Shown: one piece after another, positions 33,533-41,387 of the stretch
How positions within the stretch are numbered: position 1 is the first letter of the stretch
Layout of the letters: each line of letters starts with the position of its first letter
Source: Candidatus Tumulicola scandinaviensis
GTDB lineage: Bacteria; Vulcanimicrobiota; Vulcanimicrobiia; Vulcanimicrobiales; Vulcanimicrobiaceae
Length of the DNA: 42,996 bases
Assembly: GCA_003140835.1 (NCBI GenBank)
Contig: PLLA01000036.1
Coordinates: 1-42,996 of the forward strand
Direction: 5' to 3'
Program-made: the position numbers and the translations under genes
The notes under the pieces: model-generated
The model's database searches: none
Told to the model about the DNA's origin: nothing
The model's input: only the letters and a program-made list of their open reading frames with translations

Positions 33533-34732
33533 ATGCGCCGCCGTTTGTACCTGTTCGCAGCCGTAGCCCTAGGTCTGGTCGTGCTGACCGGCGGCCGGGC
33601 GGCCGCTCAAGCGAAGATCGTGAACGATCCCTCGGTCTTCGAGCCGGTCTTCATTTCCGATCCCCAGGGAGCGATTCGAGCCGCGCGCGAGCGCATCGCC
33701 GCCGGCGACCTTGGGGGCGCCGTCAAGGGCCTCGAGATTTACGTCGTGTCGCATCCTGGAGAAGGTGGGCCGGAGCGATTCCTCGGCGACCTCTATTACC
33801 GTCAGGGCCGCTTCGACAAGGCCGAGCAAGTGTACCAGCACATCCTGGCATACAATCCCGGCGACCGCGAAACGCACAATCGCTTAGGCGTTGTTTTCGC
33901 CACCGAAAATCGCGTCGATGACGCAATCGTGCAGTTCAACAAAGCGTTGCCGGGCACCGATTCCGTTGCCGACCTGGTTGCGATGCATCTGCGTAAAGGC
34001 GACCTTCCGCAATACCAGCAGCAAATGCAGCAACTCGCCGACACCGAGCCGACCGATGCCGACATCCAAGCAGAAATGGGCCAAATTTTTGCCGCACTGC
34101 ATAAGCCGGCCGACGCCCTCGCGTACTTCATGCGCGCGCTCGACACGGACCCGCAATCGCTCACGGCGCTCAACGGCCTGGGTTTAGCGTTTTTCGACCT
34201 TCACAACTACGTCGAAGCGGAGAAAAATTTCCGCGCCTGCTTACAGCTCGACGGCACGAACTACACGTGCACCAATAACCTGGGCGCTGCCTACCTGGAG
34301 TCCGGCGACGACGACGTAGCCAAGCCGTATCTCATTCGCGCGCACTCGCTGGCGCCCGAGCGTCCCGAGGCGTTGGTCAATTTCGGATATCTCGCCGACC
34401 GGCGCGGTGACTGGAAGCGCGCCGTTGACTATTACGTCCAGGCCACCGTGGTCGGACCGTACCTTCCCGAAGCCTACGTCGATCTCGGCATCGATTACGA
34501 ACACAACAACCTGTATCCGCTGGCGCAAGCCGCGTTGCTCAAAGGCGTTGCAGCGGCGCCGCAGGATGGCCGAATCCGCTACCTCCTCGCGGTCGCGTAT
34601 GCATCCCAAGGTCAAAAATCGCTGGCACTCGACCAGCTGAAAATCGCTCGGCAGTCGCTGGATCCCGACGTCGCCGCCATCGCTTCGGAAGAGTCGTCGC
34701 GCCTGTCGTCGCAAAGCAACAGCCCACAGTAG
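33533..34732 (+). CDS. Secreted tetratricopeptide-repeat protein
   Basis: Probable periplasmic scaffold for protein-protein contacts. Of 399 residues, the first 26 are a signal peptide (LYLFAAVALGLVVLTGGRAAAQA). The rest is a chain of about eight to nine TPR units, for example RFLGDLYYRQGRFDKAEQVY, LNGLGLAFFDLHNYVEAEKN and ALVNFGYLADRRGDWKRAVD. No enzymatic domain is visible. ATG at 33533 follows GGGGGAACG. It lies 79 bases behind nuoN on the same strand and could be partly read through from it, but I see no functional link to complex I. Confidence 0.87.
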   Translation: MRRRLYLFAAVALGLVVLTGGRAAAQAKIVNDPSVFEPVFISDPQGAIRAARERIAAGDLGGAVKGLEIYVVSHPGEGGPERFLGDLYYRQGRFDKAEQVYQHILAYNPGDRETHNRLGVVFATENRVDDAIVQFNKALPGTDSVADLVAMHLRKGDLPQYQQQMQQLADTEPTDADIQAEMGQIFAALHKPADALAYFMRALDTDPQSLTALNGLGLAFFDLHNYVEAEKNFRACLQLDGTNYTCTNNLGAAYLESGDDDVAKPYLIRAHSLAPERPEALVNFGYLADRRGDWKRAVDYYVQATVVGPYLPEAYVDLGIDYEHNNLYPLAQAALLKGVAAAPQDGRIRYLLAVAYASQGQKSLALDQLKIARQSLDPDVAAIASEESSRLSSQSNSPQ

Positions 34733-34737
34733 TTTTC

Positions 34738-34777
34738 TTTGTCATCCTGAGCGGCGCGCCTCCCTCAGGATGACAAA
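34738..34777. terminator. Perfect inverted repeat, probable bidirectional terminator (REP-like)
   Basis: Arms TTTGTCATCCTGAG (34738-34751) and CTCAGGATGACAAA (34764-34777) pair perfectly over 14 bases around a 12-base GC-rich loop. It lies between the convergent TPR and ridA genes, with a T-run on each outgoing side, so it can terminate both. The right arm also supplies the last codons and the TGA stop of ridA. The GTCATCCTGAG core is a familiar intergenic repeat type in environmental bacterial genomes; a related half-copy lies at 3408-3419. Confidence 0.75.
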
Positions 34778-35151
34778 GTAACTGCGATGCAGTCGATTTC
34801 GATGCGTGCGCCCTTCGGCAGCGCGGCCGCGGCGACGGTCGAGCGCGCCGGTTTCGCCGAGCCGAAGTATTTCTCGTAGACGGCGTTTACGGCGGCGAAG
34901 TCGTTCATGTCGATGAGAAAGATCGTCGTTTTGACGACGTCGGCGAAAGTAACTCCAGCGGCGGTCAGCACGGCTTCGAGATTGCGCAGCGCGCGCTCGG
35001 CTTGTGCCGAGACGTCGCCGGCGACGATTTCGCCGGTCTGCGGGTCGGTGGGAATCTGTCCGCTGCAGAAGAGCTGGGCGCCGTGACGCACGGCCTGACT
35101 GTAGGGCCCGAGCGGTTCGGGGGCGAGCGGCGTGAAGATGCGTTCGTGCAT
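34765..35151 (-). CDS. ridA: RidA family reactive-imine deaminase
   Basis: Hydrolyses reactive enamine/imine intermediates made by PLP enzymes, protecting other PLP enzymes. The 128-residue YjgF/YER057c/UK114-fold protein shows GPYSQAVRHGAQLFCSGQIP, a central VVKTTIFLIDMNDFAAVN, and the catalytic Arg in KPARSTVAAAALPKGA, which marks the active RidA subgroup. Its last residues (TLSS) and stop are encoded by the intergenic inverted repeat. It lies 8 bases behind the aldo/keto reductase gene and is probably co-transcribed with it. The nearby PLP decarboxylase is a possible source of substrates (inference). Confidence 0.93.
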   Translation of the reverse strand: MHERIFTPLAPEPLGPYSQAVRHGAQLFCSGQIPTDPQTGEIVAGDVSAQAERALRNLEAVLTAAGVTFADVVKTTIFLIDMNDFAAVNAVYEKYFGSAKPARSTVAAAALPKGARIEIDCIAVTLSS

Positions 35152-35159
35152 TGCGTGCG

Positions 35160-36200
35160 CTACACCGGAAGCGCTTCGTCGCGAGACATCGTGCCCTTGA
35201 AATTCATCGGCGGCTCGTCGATGCCGAAATTATTGGCGTAGAGCGTGTCGACTCGGGCGAGCTCGTCGGGGGTTAGCTTGGGTGCCTGTGTCGCGGCGGC
35301 GAACTCGATGAGTTGCTCGTGGTCGTAGATGTTGGGCAGCACGCTCATGACGCGTGGCTCCGCGAGCAGCCATTGAATCGCCGCTTGACCCAGCGTGCGG
35401 CCGGGCTTTTCCAGAAATCGGAGCTGCTCGATTTTCTTCACGCCGTTGATCAGCCACGACCGCGGACGGTGGCTGCGATGGTCGTTCTTGGGAAAGACGG
35501 TGTCGGCGGTGTATCGGCCTTCGAGCATGCCGCTCGAATGCGGCACGCGGATCATATAGCCGGTGTCCGCGTCGCGATCGTAGGCAGCCTGGATCTGTTC
35601 GCTCCCCGGATACTGCTCGAGAGCGTTCCAAATAACTTGCAGGCTTGCAACGTTGCGTTTTCTTACCGCGTCGACGCCTTCGTAAAGCCAGCCGATCGCG
35701 GGTCCCAGGGCGACGCCGTACATGCGAATCTTTCCTTCGCGCTTGAACGACTCCAGCAGATCCCAGAGCGCGTCGTCGTCGATCTGCGCCATGCGAGCGT
35801 TATGCATCTGGTAAATGTCGACGTAATCGGTTTGCAGCCGGCGTAGCGACTCTTCCAAGGCCTTGCGAACGAACGCGGGCGAAAAATCGTGGGGCAGTTC
35901 GAACTGGCCGCGGCGCTTCTCGACGTTCTGCGGCGAATAAAAGTCGTAGCCGAACTTGGTCGCGTAGACGACCTGGTTGCGGCGGTCGCCGAACGCTCTG
36001 GCGAGCTGCTCTTCGCTGCGGCCATTGCCGTAGGTGTCGGCGGCGTCGTAAAGCGTGATTCCGAGGTCGAAAGCCTCGCGCAGCATTGCGACGGCGTCGT
36101 CGTCGGTGACGTCGCCCCACCATCCGGTGGAGGTAGTCCAGAGGCCAAAGCCGACCTCGCTGACGCTCACGTCGGTCTTCGGGTACGTGCGGTATCTCAT
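35160..36200 (-). CDS. Aldo/keto reductase
   Basis: NADPH-dependent reduction of an aldehyde or ketone, substrate unknown. The 346-residue TIM-barrel protein carries the catalytic tetrad: Asp52 (YDAADTYGNG), Tyr57, Lys82 (ATKFGYD) and the His of IYQMHN. The overall pattern (GFGLWTTSTGWWGD, TDDDAVAMLREAFDLGI) resembles the YajO/YghZ-type subfamily. ATG at 36200 has a good GGAGAAGG site upstream. It is divergent from the decarboxylase gene, with the two ATG codons overlapping by 2 bases, and probably forms an operon with ridA. Confidence 0.9.
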   Translation of the reverse strand: MRYRTYPKTDVSVSEVGFGLWTTSTGWWGDVTDDDAVAMLREAFDLGITLYDAADTYGNGRSEEQLARAFGDRRNQVVYATKFGYDFYSPQNVEKRRGQFELPHDFSPAFVRKALEESLRRLQTDYVDIYQMHNARMAQIDDDALWDLLESFKREGKIRMYGVALGPAIGWLYEGVDAVRKRNVASLQVIWNALEQYPGSEQIQAAYDRDADTGYMIRVPHSSGMLEGRYTADTVFPKNDHRSHRPRSWLINGVKKIEQLRFLEKPGRTLGQAAIQWLLAEPRVMSVLPNIYDHEQLIEFAAATQAPKLTPDELARVDTLYANNFGIDEPPMNFKGTMSRDEALPV

Positions 36201-37653
36201 GAAGGGGCCTTCTCCGCGGCCCCGGCCAACTCTTTACGACGTGAGTCAAACGGACGGTTTCGAAGCCGGCTTTGCGCGCGTCGGGCAGTGGATCGCGCGT
36301 TATTTCGAGCATCCCGAGGACTATCGCGTGCTGCCGGACGTCAAGCCGGGCGACGTAACGTCGCAGCTGCCCTCGCAAGCCCCGGAGTCGGGGGAGCCGT
36401 TCGACCGCATCTTCGAGGATTTCGAGCGCATCGTCGTTCCCGGAACCACGCACTGGAACCACCCGCGTTTCTTTGCCTACTTTGCGACGAGTTCGGCGCC
36501 GGTGGCCGTCGCTGCGGAGGCGTTGGCCGCAACGCTCGACGTAAAGGCGATGCTGTGGCGCACGTCGCCGTCGGCGACCGAGTTGGAAGAAGTGACGATG
36601 CGCTGGCTCGGCCGTCTGTTAGGCGTGCCCGACGCGTGGATGGGCATCATCTACGACACCGCCTCGATTGCCGGGTTCACGGCGCTTGCGGCCGCCCGCG
36701 AAGCGCTGGATCTGGACATTCGCCGCCGTGGGATGGCCGGTCGCGACCTTCCGCGGTTGCGCGTCTACGTCACCGAACACACGCATTCGCACGTCGAGAA
36801 GGCGGCCATCGCGCTGGGCGTCGGGCAAGAAAACGTCGTGCGGGTCGGGTGCGATGCGGAGTATCGTATGCGGCCGGATGCGCTGCAGCGCCGCATCGAC
36901 GACGACGTCGCGGCCGGCATGCGTCCGCTGGCGATCGTCGCGACGGTCGGCACGACGTCGACCACGTCGATCGACCCGGTGCCCGCGATTGCCGAAATCG
37001 CTTCGCGGCACGGCGTTTGGCTGCACGTCGACGCGGCCTATGCGGGAGCGGCGGCGATTCTTCCCGAGTTTCGAGGCTTGCTGGACGGCATCGACCGCGC
37101 CGATTCGCTGGTGGTTAATCCGCACAAGTGGATGTTCGTTCCGATGGACCTTTCGGTGCTCTTCGTGAAGGACGAGGCGATGGTCCGTCGCGCGTTCGGC
37201 CTCGTGCCCGAGTACCTCACGACGCCCGAAGGCGACGCGGTCAACTACATGGACTACGGACTCCAGCTCGGACGGCGGTTTCGGGCGCTCAAATTGTGGT
37301 TCGTTCTGCGCTACTTCGGGGCCGAAGGCATCCGCAGCAAGCTGCGCGAGCACATCGAGCTAGCGCAAGCGTTTGCCGGGTGGGTGCGTGCGGATCTCGA
37401 CTGGGAAGTCGTCGCACCGCACTCGCTATCGGTCGTTTGCTTTCGATTCCGCGGCGCTCCGGACCAATCGCTCGACTCGTTCAACGAGCGTCTGATGCAC
37501 GCGGTCAATGCGACCGGCGAGATGTTCCTTTCACATACCAAGATCGACGGCCGTCTCGCCTTGCGCTTGGCGATCGGCAACCTGCGTACGCAGCGCTCCG
37601 ACGTCGAGTTCGCTTGGAACGTCCTGCGTCGCGAAGCGCGCAAACTTCAATAG
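36199..37653 (+). CDS. PLP-dependent amino-acid decarboxylase (group II, aromatic-type)
   Basis: Decarboxylates an amino acid to its amine; substrate unknown, aromatic (Phe, Tyr, Trp or Dopa) by family resemblance. Up to 484 residues with HWNHPRFFAYFATSSAPVAV near the N-terminus, HVDAAYAGAAAILPEF (the PLP-ring Asp) and the Schiff-base lysine in NPHKWMFVP (Lys310). The start is unsettled. ATG at 36199 overlaps the divergent reductase ATG by 2 bases and has no ribosome-binding site; GTG at 36241 gives 470 residues and would leave room for promoters. It converges on the glutamine-synthetase-like gene with a 7-base overlap of the ends. Confidence 0.9.
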   Translation: MKGPSPRPRPTLYDVSQTDGFEAGFARVGQWIARYFEHPEDYRVLPDVKPGDVTSQLPSQAPESGEPFDRIFEDFERIVVPGTTHWNHPRFFAYFATSSAPVAVAAEALAATLDVKAMLWRTSPSATELEEVTMRWLGRLLGVPDAWMGIIYDTASIAGFTALAAAREALDLDIRRRGMAGRDLPRLRVYVTEHTHSHVEKAAIALGVGQENVVRVGCDAEYRMRPDALQRRIDDDVAAGMRPLAIVATVGTTSTTSIDPVPAIAEIASRHGVWLHVDAAYAGAAAILPEFRGLLDGIDRADSLVVNPHKWMFVPMDLSVLFVKDEAMVRRAFGLVPEYLTTPEGDAVNYMDYGLQLGRRFRALKLWFVLRYFGAEGIRSKLREHIELAQAFAGWVRADLDWEVVAPHSLSVVCFRFRGAPDQSLDSFNERLMHAVNATGEMFLSHTKIDGRLALRLAIGNLRTQRSDVEFAWNVLRREARKLQ

Positions 37654-38957
37654 AGTCTGAGGTACTGTTCGAGTTCCCACGGATGCACGGCGCGTCGATA
37701 GCGTTCGTATTCGGCCAGCTTGGCGTCGCGGAAGGCGTGGAATAAGTGGTCGCCGAGCGCTGCGCGCACGACGGGATCGCGATCGAGTTCGCCGATCGCT
37801 TGGCGCAACGAGCGTGGTAAAGTGCCGATCCCGCGTTCGTGCCGTTCGTGCTCGCTCAACTCGTAGGTCGATCCGGTTAAGGCCGGCCCCGGTAAGGTGC
37901 TGTTCGCGATGCCGTCGGCGGCTGCGCCGATCAGCACGGCGATTGCTAGATATGGATTACAAGCTGGGTCGGGACTGCGCATCTCGATGCGCGGCGGAGA
38001 CTGTCCAGGCGGCACCCGCACCAGTGCGTTGGCACTGCGTTCGGACCAGACGGTGTAAATCGGCGCGTCCCAGGCGGCAACCAGCCGCTTATACGAGTTT
38101 ACGGTCGGATTGCAAATCGCGGTGAGCGCCGGCGCGTGGGCGAGCAGGCCGCCGACGACGTAGAGCGCGGTCGCCTCGTCGGCCGCCGGGTCGAGCCGAA
38201 AATCGACATGCAAGCCGTTGCCGGCGCGTTCCTCGACGGGCTTGGGCATGAACGTCGCGTCCAAGCTGAAGCCGGCTGCGACGTGCTTGACGATCGTGCG
38301 CATCGTCAACGCGTGGTCGGCGGCCGCCAGCGGGTCGTCGTGGGCGATGTCGATTTCGTGCTGTCCCGCAGCATGTTCGTGATGTGCCGATGCGATCGGA
38401 ACCGCCATCGACTGCAGCGCCGCAACGATGGCATTGCGGGCGGTCTCCCCGCGATCGTCGGCGGAGAAATCGAAGTACGAGCCGACATCGGTGGTCGCGG
38501 TCGTCGCCGCGTCGCCGAGCTTGTCGAAGAGAAAGAACTCCGCTTCCAAACCGATGCGAACGCCGCGCAACGCGGTGGCGCCGTCGAGCGCCCGCCGTAG
38601 AGTCGTGCGCGGGCAGCCCTCGAACGGCAGACCGTCGGGCATCGCAATATCGCAGATCAGACGCGCCTCGCGGCCGTCCGGCGCCGGCCACGGATATATC
38701 GCGAAAGTGGACGGGTCGGGCTTGAGCTGCATGTCGAGCTCTTCGCCGCGCACGAATCCGTCGATCGAGCCGCCGTCGAAGGTAACGCGCCCGTCGAGCG
38801 CGCTTTCCAGTTCGCCGATGGGAATCGACACGTTCTTGCTCACGCCGAAGATATCGGCAAAAACCAGCCGCACGAAGCGAACGTTCTGCTCGCGAGCCAA
38901 CTTGACGACGTCCCGCTTGGTGGCGGGTCGCCGGCCGTTATGAGGAGTGGAGTGCAT
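37647..38957 (-). CDS. Glutamine synthetase-like ligase with altered active site
   Basis: ATP-dependent ligase of the type I glutamine-synthetase fold, 436 residues, closest in style to the short GSI-alpha form. All six metal ligands appear present: Glu138 and Glu140 (GLEAEFF), Glu194 (AHHE), Glu201 (GQHE), His250 (NGLHVD) and Glu325 (RIEMR). Asp61 (FDGGSI) matches the ammonium-site Asp50. The ammonium-binding Glu of the GYEAP loop is Asp297 (AWDAP), and the active-site Arg of NRS is absent (SERSANALVRVP, Ala309). A true glutamine synthetase normally keeps both, so it may instead join glutamate to an amine (inference). Start ATG 38957 lies inside the end of the upstream regulator gene. Confidence 0.87.
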   Translation of the reverse strand: MHSTPHNGRRPATKRDVVKLAREQNVRFVRLVFADIFGVSKNVSIPIGELESALDGRVTFDGGSIDGFVRGEELDMQLKPDPSTFAIYPWPAPDGREARLICDIAMPDGLPFEGCPRTTLRRALDGATALRGVRIGLEAEFFLFDKLGDAATTATTDVGSYFDFSADDRGETARNAIVAALQSMAVPIASAHHEHAAGQHEIDIAHDDPLAAADHALTMRTIVKHVAAGFSLDATFMPKPVEERAGNGLHVDFRLDPAADEATALYVVGGLLAHAPALTAICNPTVNSYKRLVAAWDAPIYTVWSERSANALVRVPPGQSPPRIEMRSPDPACNPYLAIAVLIGAAADGIANSTLPGPALTGSTYELSEHERHERGIGTLPRSLRQAIGELDRDPVVRAALGDHLFHAFRDAKLAEYERYRRAVHPWELEQYLRLY

Positions 38958-40095
38958 CGATCGCTACCGCCAAACGCAAAGTGAGTTGATCGTGGGGACT
39001 TTCGAGGGAGCAGGAACAGATTTCGCCGATCTGGCGGAGCCGGTATACCACCGTGTGGCGGTGTACGTTGAGATGCGCCGCGGCCGTCTTGACGTTCTGT
39101 CCGAACTCGAAGAACAGCCGAAGAGTACGCTCGAGCTCCGTTTGATGTTTTTCGTCATACGTGCGCAACGGGGACAACACGCGGCGTGCGAACGTTTGCA
39201 AGCGTCGTACGTCGGCGCCCTCGTACACGAGCGGATAGGCTCCCAGGTCGTCGTACGACGCCACTCGCCCCATACCGAAGACGCGCCGGCCGATCGCCAT
39301 TGCCGAGAGCGCGGCATCGACGCTTTGATGCAATGCGAGCGGCGTTTCCACGATTCCGATACCGCCGGTGAGGCGCAGACCCGGCTTGCGTTTCGCCACC
39401 GTTTTGGGAAGCAGCGCCGCCGCGGTGCGCACGTTGCTGGCGTCGACCTCGCGGGCCGTTGGAACGAAGACGAGAAGGGTCGCGCCACGTTCCAACATTC
39501 CGAGATCGGCATCGCCCGGGCGAAACGCGTCGGCGGCCACGCTACGAAGCTCGGCGAGGTCGCCGGAGCGTTCGGTTTCGTCGCCGGATTCTCGCTCCAG
39601 CGCAACCGCCATGTATGCCGGTGCAAGTACGATCCCGCTCGCGACCGCATCGTCGCGCGCCACGTTTGCGTCGTGGTGCGCGCGGCCGATCAAGCGATCC
39701 CAGAATGCCGTCCGCCGGCCGCGCGCGGTGTCCGGCAGTCGCAGCAGTTCCACGCCGATTGCCGCTCCGGTGAGTCGCATGAGCAGGTCGATGTTGCTCG
39801 GCACGCCGTTGGCTTCGGCCATACCGTTGCCGAAAACCGAAAGCCATCCAACGTGCGCGTTGCCGGCGACGACCGCAATGGCGCGGCCGGGTGCGCCGCT
39901 TTCTACCGTCGCGCGCGCGCTCGCAGGCACATCGCCGGCTCCAGCGGCCGCAACCCGGTGCCACTGCAGATCCTCGAGCAGAACGGTGCCCCCGGTCGCC
40001 GCGGCGAGATGCTCGGCGAGTCCCTTGGGACCGCCGCCGGATCCTGCGATGTGCGACAGCCGTTCGGCGAACTCAACGATTTGCTCGGTCGTCAA
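38938..40095 (-). CDS. PucR/CdaR-family transcriptional regulator
   Basis: DNA-binding regulator, 385 residues. The C-terminal 60 residues are the PucR helix-turn-helix (LRLFFEFGQNVKTAAAHLNV, then HRHTVVYRLRQIGEI). The preceding part holds a divergent GGDEF-like region as in CdaR proteins, and the N-terminus a GAF-like sensing part with no clear ligand motif. Known relatives control purine, sugar-acid, amine or glutamine metabolism. The start is TTG at 40095 with GGGGGA upstream, 3 bases after the transporter stop. It overlaps the glutamine-synthetase-like gene by 20 bases, so it most likely regulates that gene or the whole run. The effector is unknown. Confidence 0.88.
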   Translation of the reverse strand: MTTEQIVEFAERLSHIAGSGGGPKGLAEHLAAATGGTVLLEDLQWHRVAAAGAGDVPASARATVESGAPGRAIAVVAGNAHVGWLSVFGNGMAEANGVPSNIDLLMRLTGAAIGVELLRLPDTARGRRTAFWDRLIGRAHHDANVARDDAVASGIVLAPAYMAVALERESGDETERSGDLAELRSVAADAFRPGDADLGMLERGATLLVFVPTAREVDASNVRTAAALLPKTVAKRKPGLRLTGGIGIVETPLALHQSVDAALSAMAIGRRVFGMGRVASYDDLGAYPLVYEGADVRRLQTFARRVLSPLRTYDEKHQTELERTLRLFFEFGQNVKTAAAHLNVHRHTVVYRLRQIGEICSCSLESPHDQLTLRLAVAIDALHSS

Positions 40096-40098
40096 CAG

Positions 40099-41382
40099 TT
40101 ATCCCCCGAGCAGCGCCGGGAAGAACTGGCCGGCGACGTAGATCACCGAGAGCGTGCCGACGACGACCACCGTCGTCCACGCGATGGCGTTCACCCAGGG
40201 TTTATTCGTGTAGTCGCCCATGATCTGCTTGCGGTTGATGACGATCAACATCAGCACGAGCTCCGCCGGCAGCAGAACGCCTTGCAAGACTTGGGCGAAA
40301 AGCACCATCTGCAGCAGTGGAATGTGCGGGACTAAGACGACGGCCGCGCCGATCAGCAAACCGGCGGCAAACAGGGTGAAGAACACCGGCGCTTCTTCGA
40401 ACTTGCGATCGATGGCGGCCTCGAAGCCGAAGGCTTCGCACACGATGTATGACGTGGAGAGCGGCAGGACGGTGGCCGTAAAGATTCCGGCATTGAGAAT
40501 TCCCAGCGCAAAAATCGTCGCTGCGAACTCGCCGGCCAGCGGGCGCAGGGCGATGGCAAAGTCGGAGGCCTGGGTCGCGACGATGTGGGCGCCGTGCGAG
40601 TTCGCTAAATAGATGGTCGACGCGTTGGCAATGATCATGAAGCCGGCCAGCGCGATTGCCAGGATCGAGCCGTTGATGACGTCTATTCGTGCAAACGGTA
40701 AACTTTCGGTGCGCGAACCCTTTTCGACGACCGCCGACTGCAAGAAGAATTGCATGTACGGCGAGATCGTGGTTCCGATCAATCCGACGACCGCCGCCAT
40801 CCAGCCAACCGTCTGTAGATGAAAGCTGGGAACGAGCGCTCCTCGCGCTACTTCCGACCAGTTGGGATGAGAGAGGATCGCCGATGCGATGTAGCTGATA
40901 TAGATCAGCGACAAAATGACGAATGTGCGCTCGACGACCTTATTGTCGAACTTCAACACGAAGAAGAAGACGACGATCAACGCGGCCGGTACGGCGAGAT
41001 ATCTCGAGACGTGAAAGATTTCGGCGGCCGCCGCGACGCCGGCGAATTCGGTCGCCGTCAAAAGCGTATTAATGAGAAAGAGCAGCAGCATGGCGAGGAA
41101 TGAGACGCGTACGCCGAACGTCTCGCGCAACAGTGCGGCCAGACCCTTGCCGGTGACGCAACCCATTCTGGTCGCCATTTCCTGAACGATCACCAGCGCG
41201 ACCGCCAGCGGGATTAACAGCCATAATAGGCTGTAACCGAACTGCGCGCCGGCTTGCGAATACTGCGCGATGCCCCCGACGTCGTTCCCGGCCGAAGCGG
41301 TGATGAATCCGGGTCCGAGTACGCCGAAAATCAGGAGCAGCGACCGCCACGGGGAGCGCCGGCGTGGAAGGATTTCGGCCAC
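40099..41382 (-). CDS. Nramp-related divalent metal transporter (probable Mg2+/NRMT type)
   Basis: Membrane transporter of the Nramp/SLC11 fold, 427 residues and about 11 helices. The two metal-site motifs differ from classical Mn/Fe Nramps: TM1 reads ASAGNDVGGIAQYS instead of DPGN, and TM6 reads GTTISPYMQFF instead of the MPHN type. This pattern resembles the Nramp-related magnesium transporters (NRMT), which prefer Mg2+ or Mn2+. I chose GTG at 41382 because it restores the normal N-terminus (MAEILPRRRS then the TM1 region). AGGAGG ends only one base before it, overlapping the stop of the upstream gene, so the start is somewhat uncertain. The adjacent MgtE-like protein supports Mg2+. Confidence 0.88.
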   Translation of the reverse strand: MAEILPRRRSPWRSLLLIFGVLGPGFITASAGNDVGGIAQYSQAGAQFGYSLLWLLIPLAVALVIVQEMATRMGCVTGKGLAALLRETFGVRVSFLAMLLLFLINTLLTATEFAGVAAAAEIFHVSRYLAVPAALIVVFFFVLKFDNKVVERTFVILSLIYISYIASAILSHPNWSEVARGALVPSFHLQTVGWMAAVVGLIGTTISPYMQFFLQSAVVEKGSRTESLPFARIDVINGSILAIALAGFMIIANASTIYLANSHGAHIVATQASDFAIALRPLAGEFAATIFALGILNAGIFTATVLPLSTSYIVCEAFGFEAAIDRKFEEAPVFFTLFAAGLLIGAAVVLVPHIPLLQMVLFAQVLQGVLLPAELVLMLIVINRKQIMGDYTNKPWVNAIAWTTVVVVGTLSVIYVAGQFFPALLGG

Positions 41383-41387
41383 GCCTC

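Noticed and set aside
38947-40335. 462-residue frame opposite the PucR regulator
   Set aside because: No domain signal, and the opposite strand has a clear PucR helix-turn-helix.
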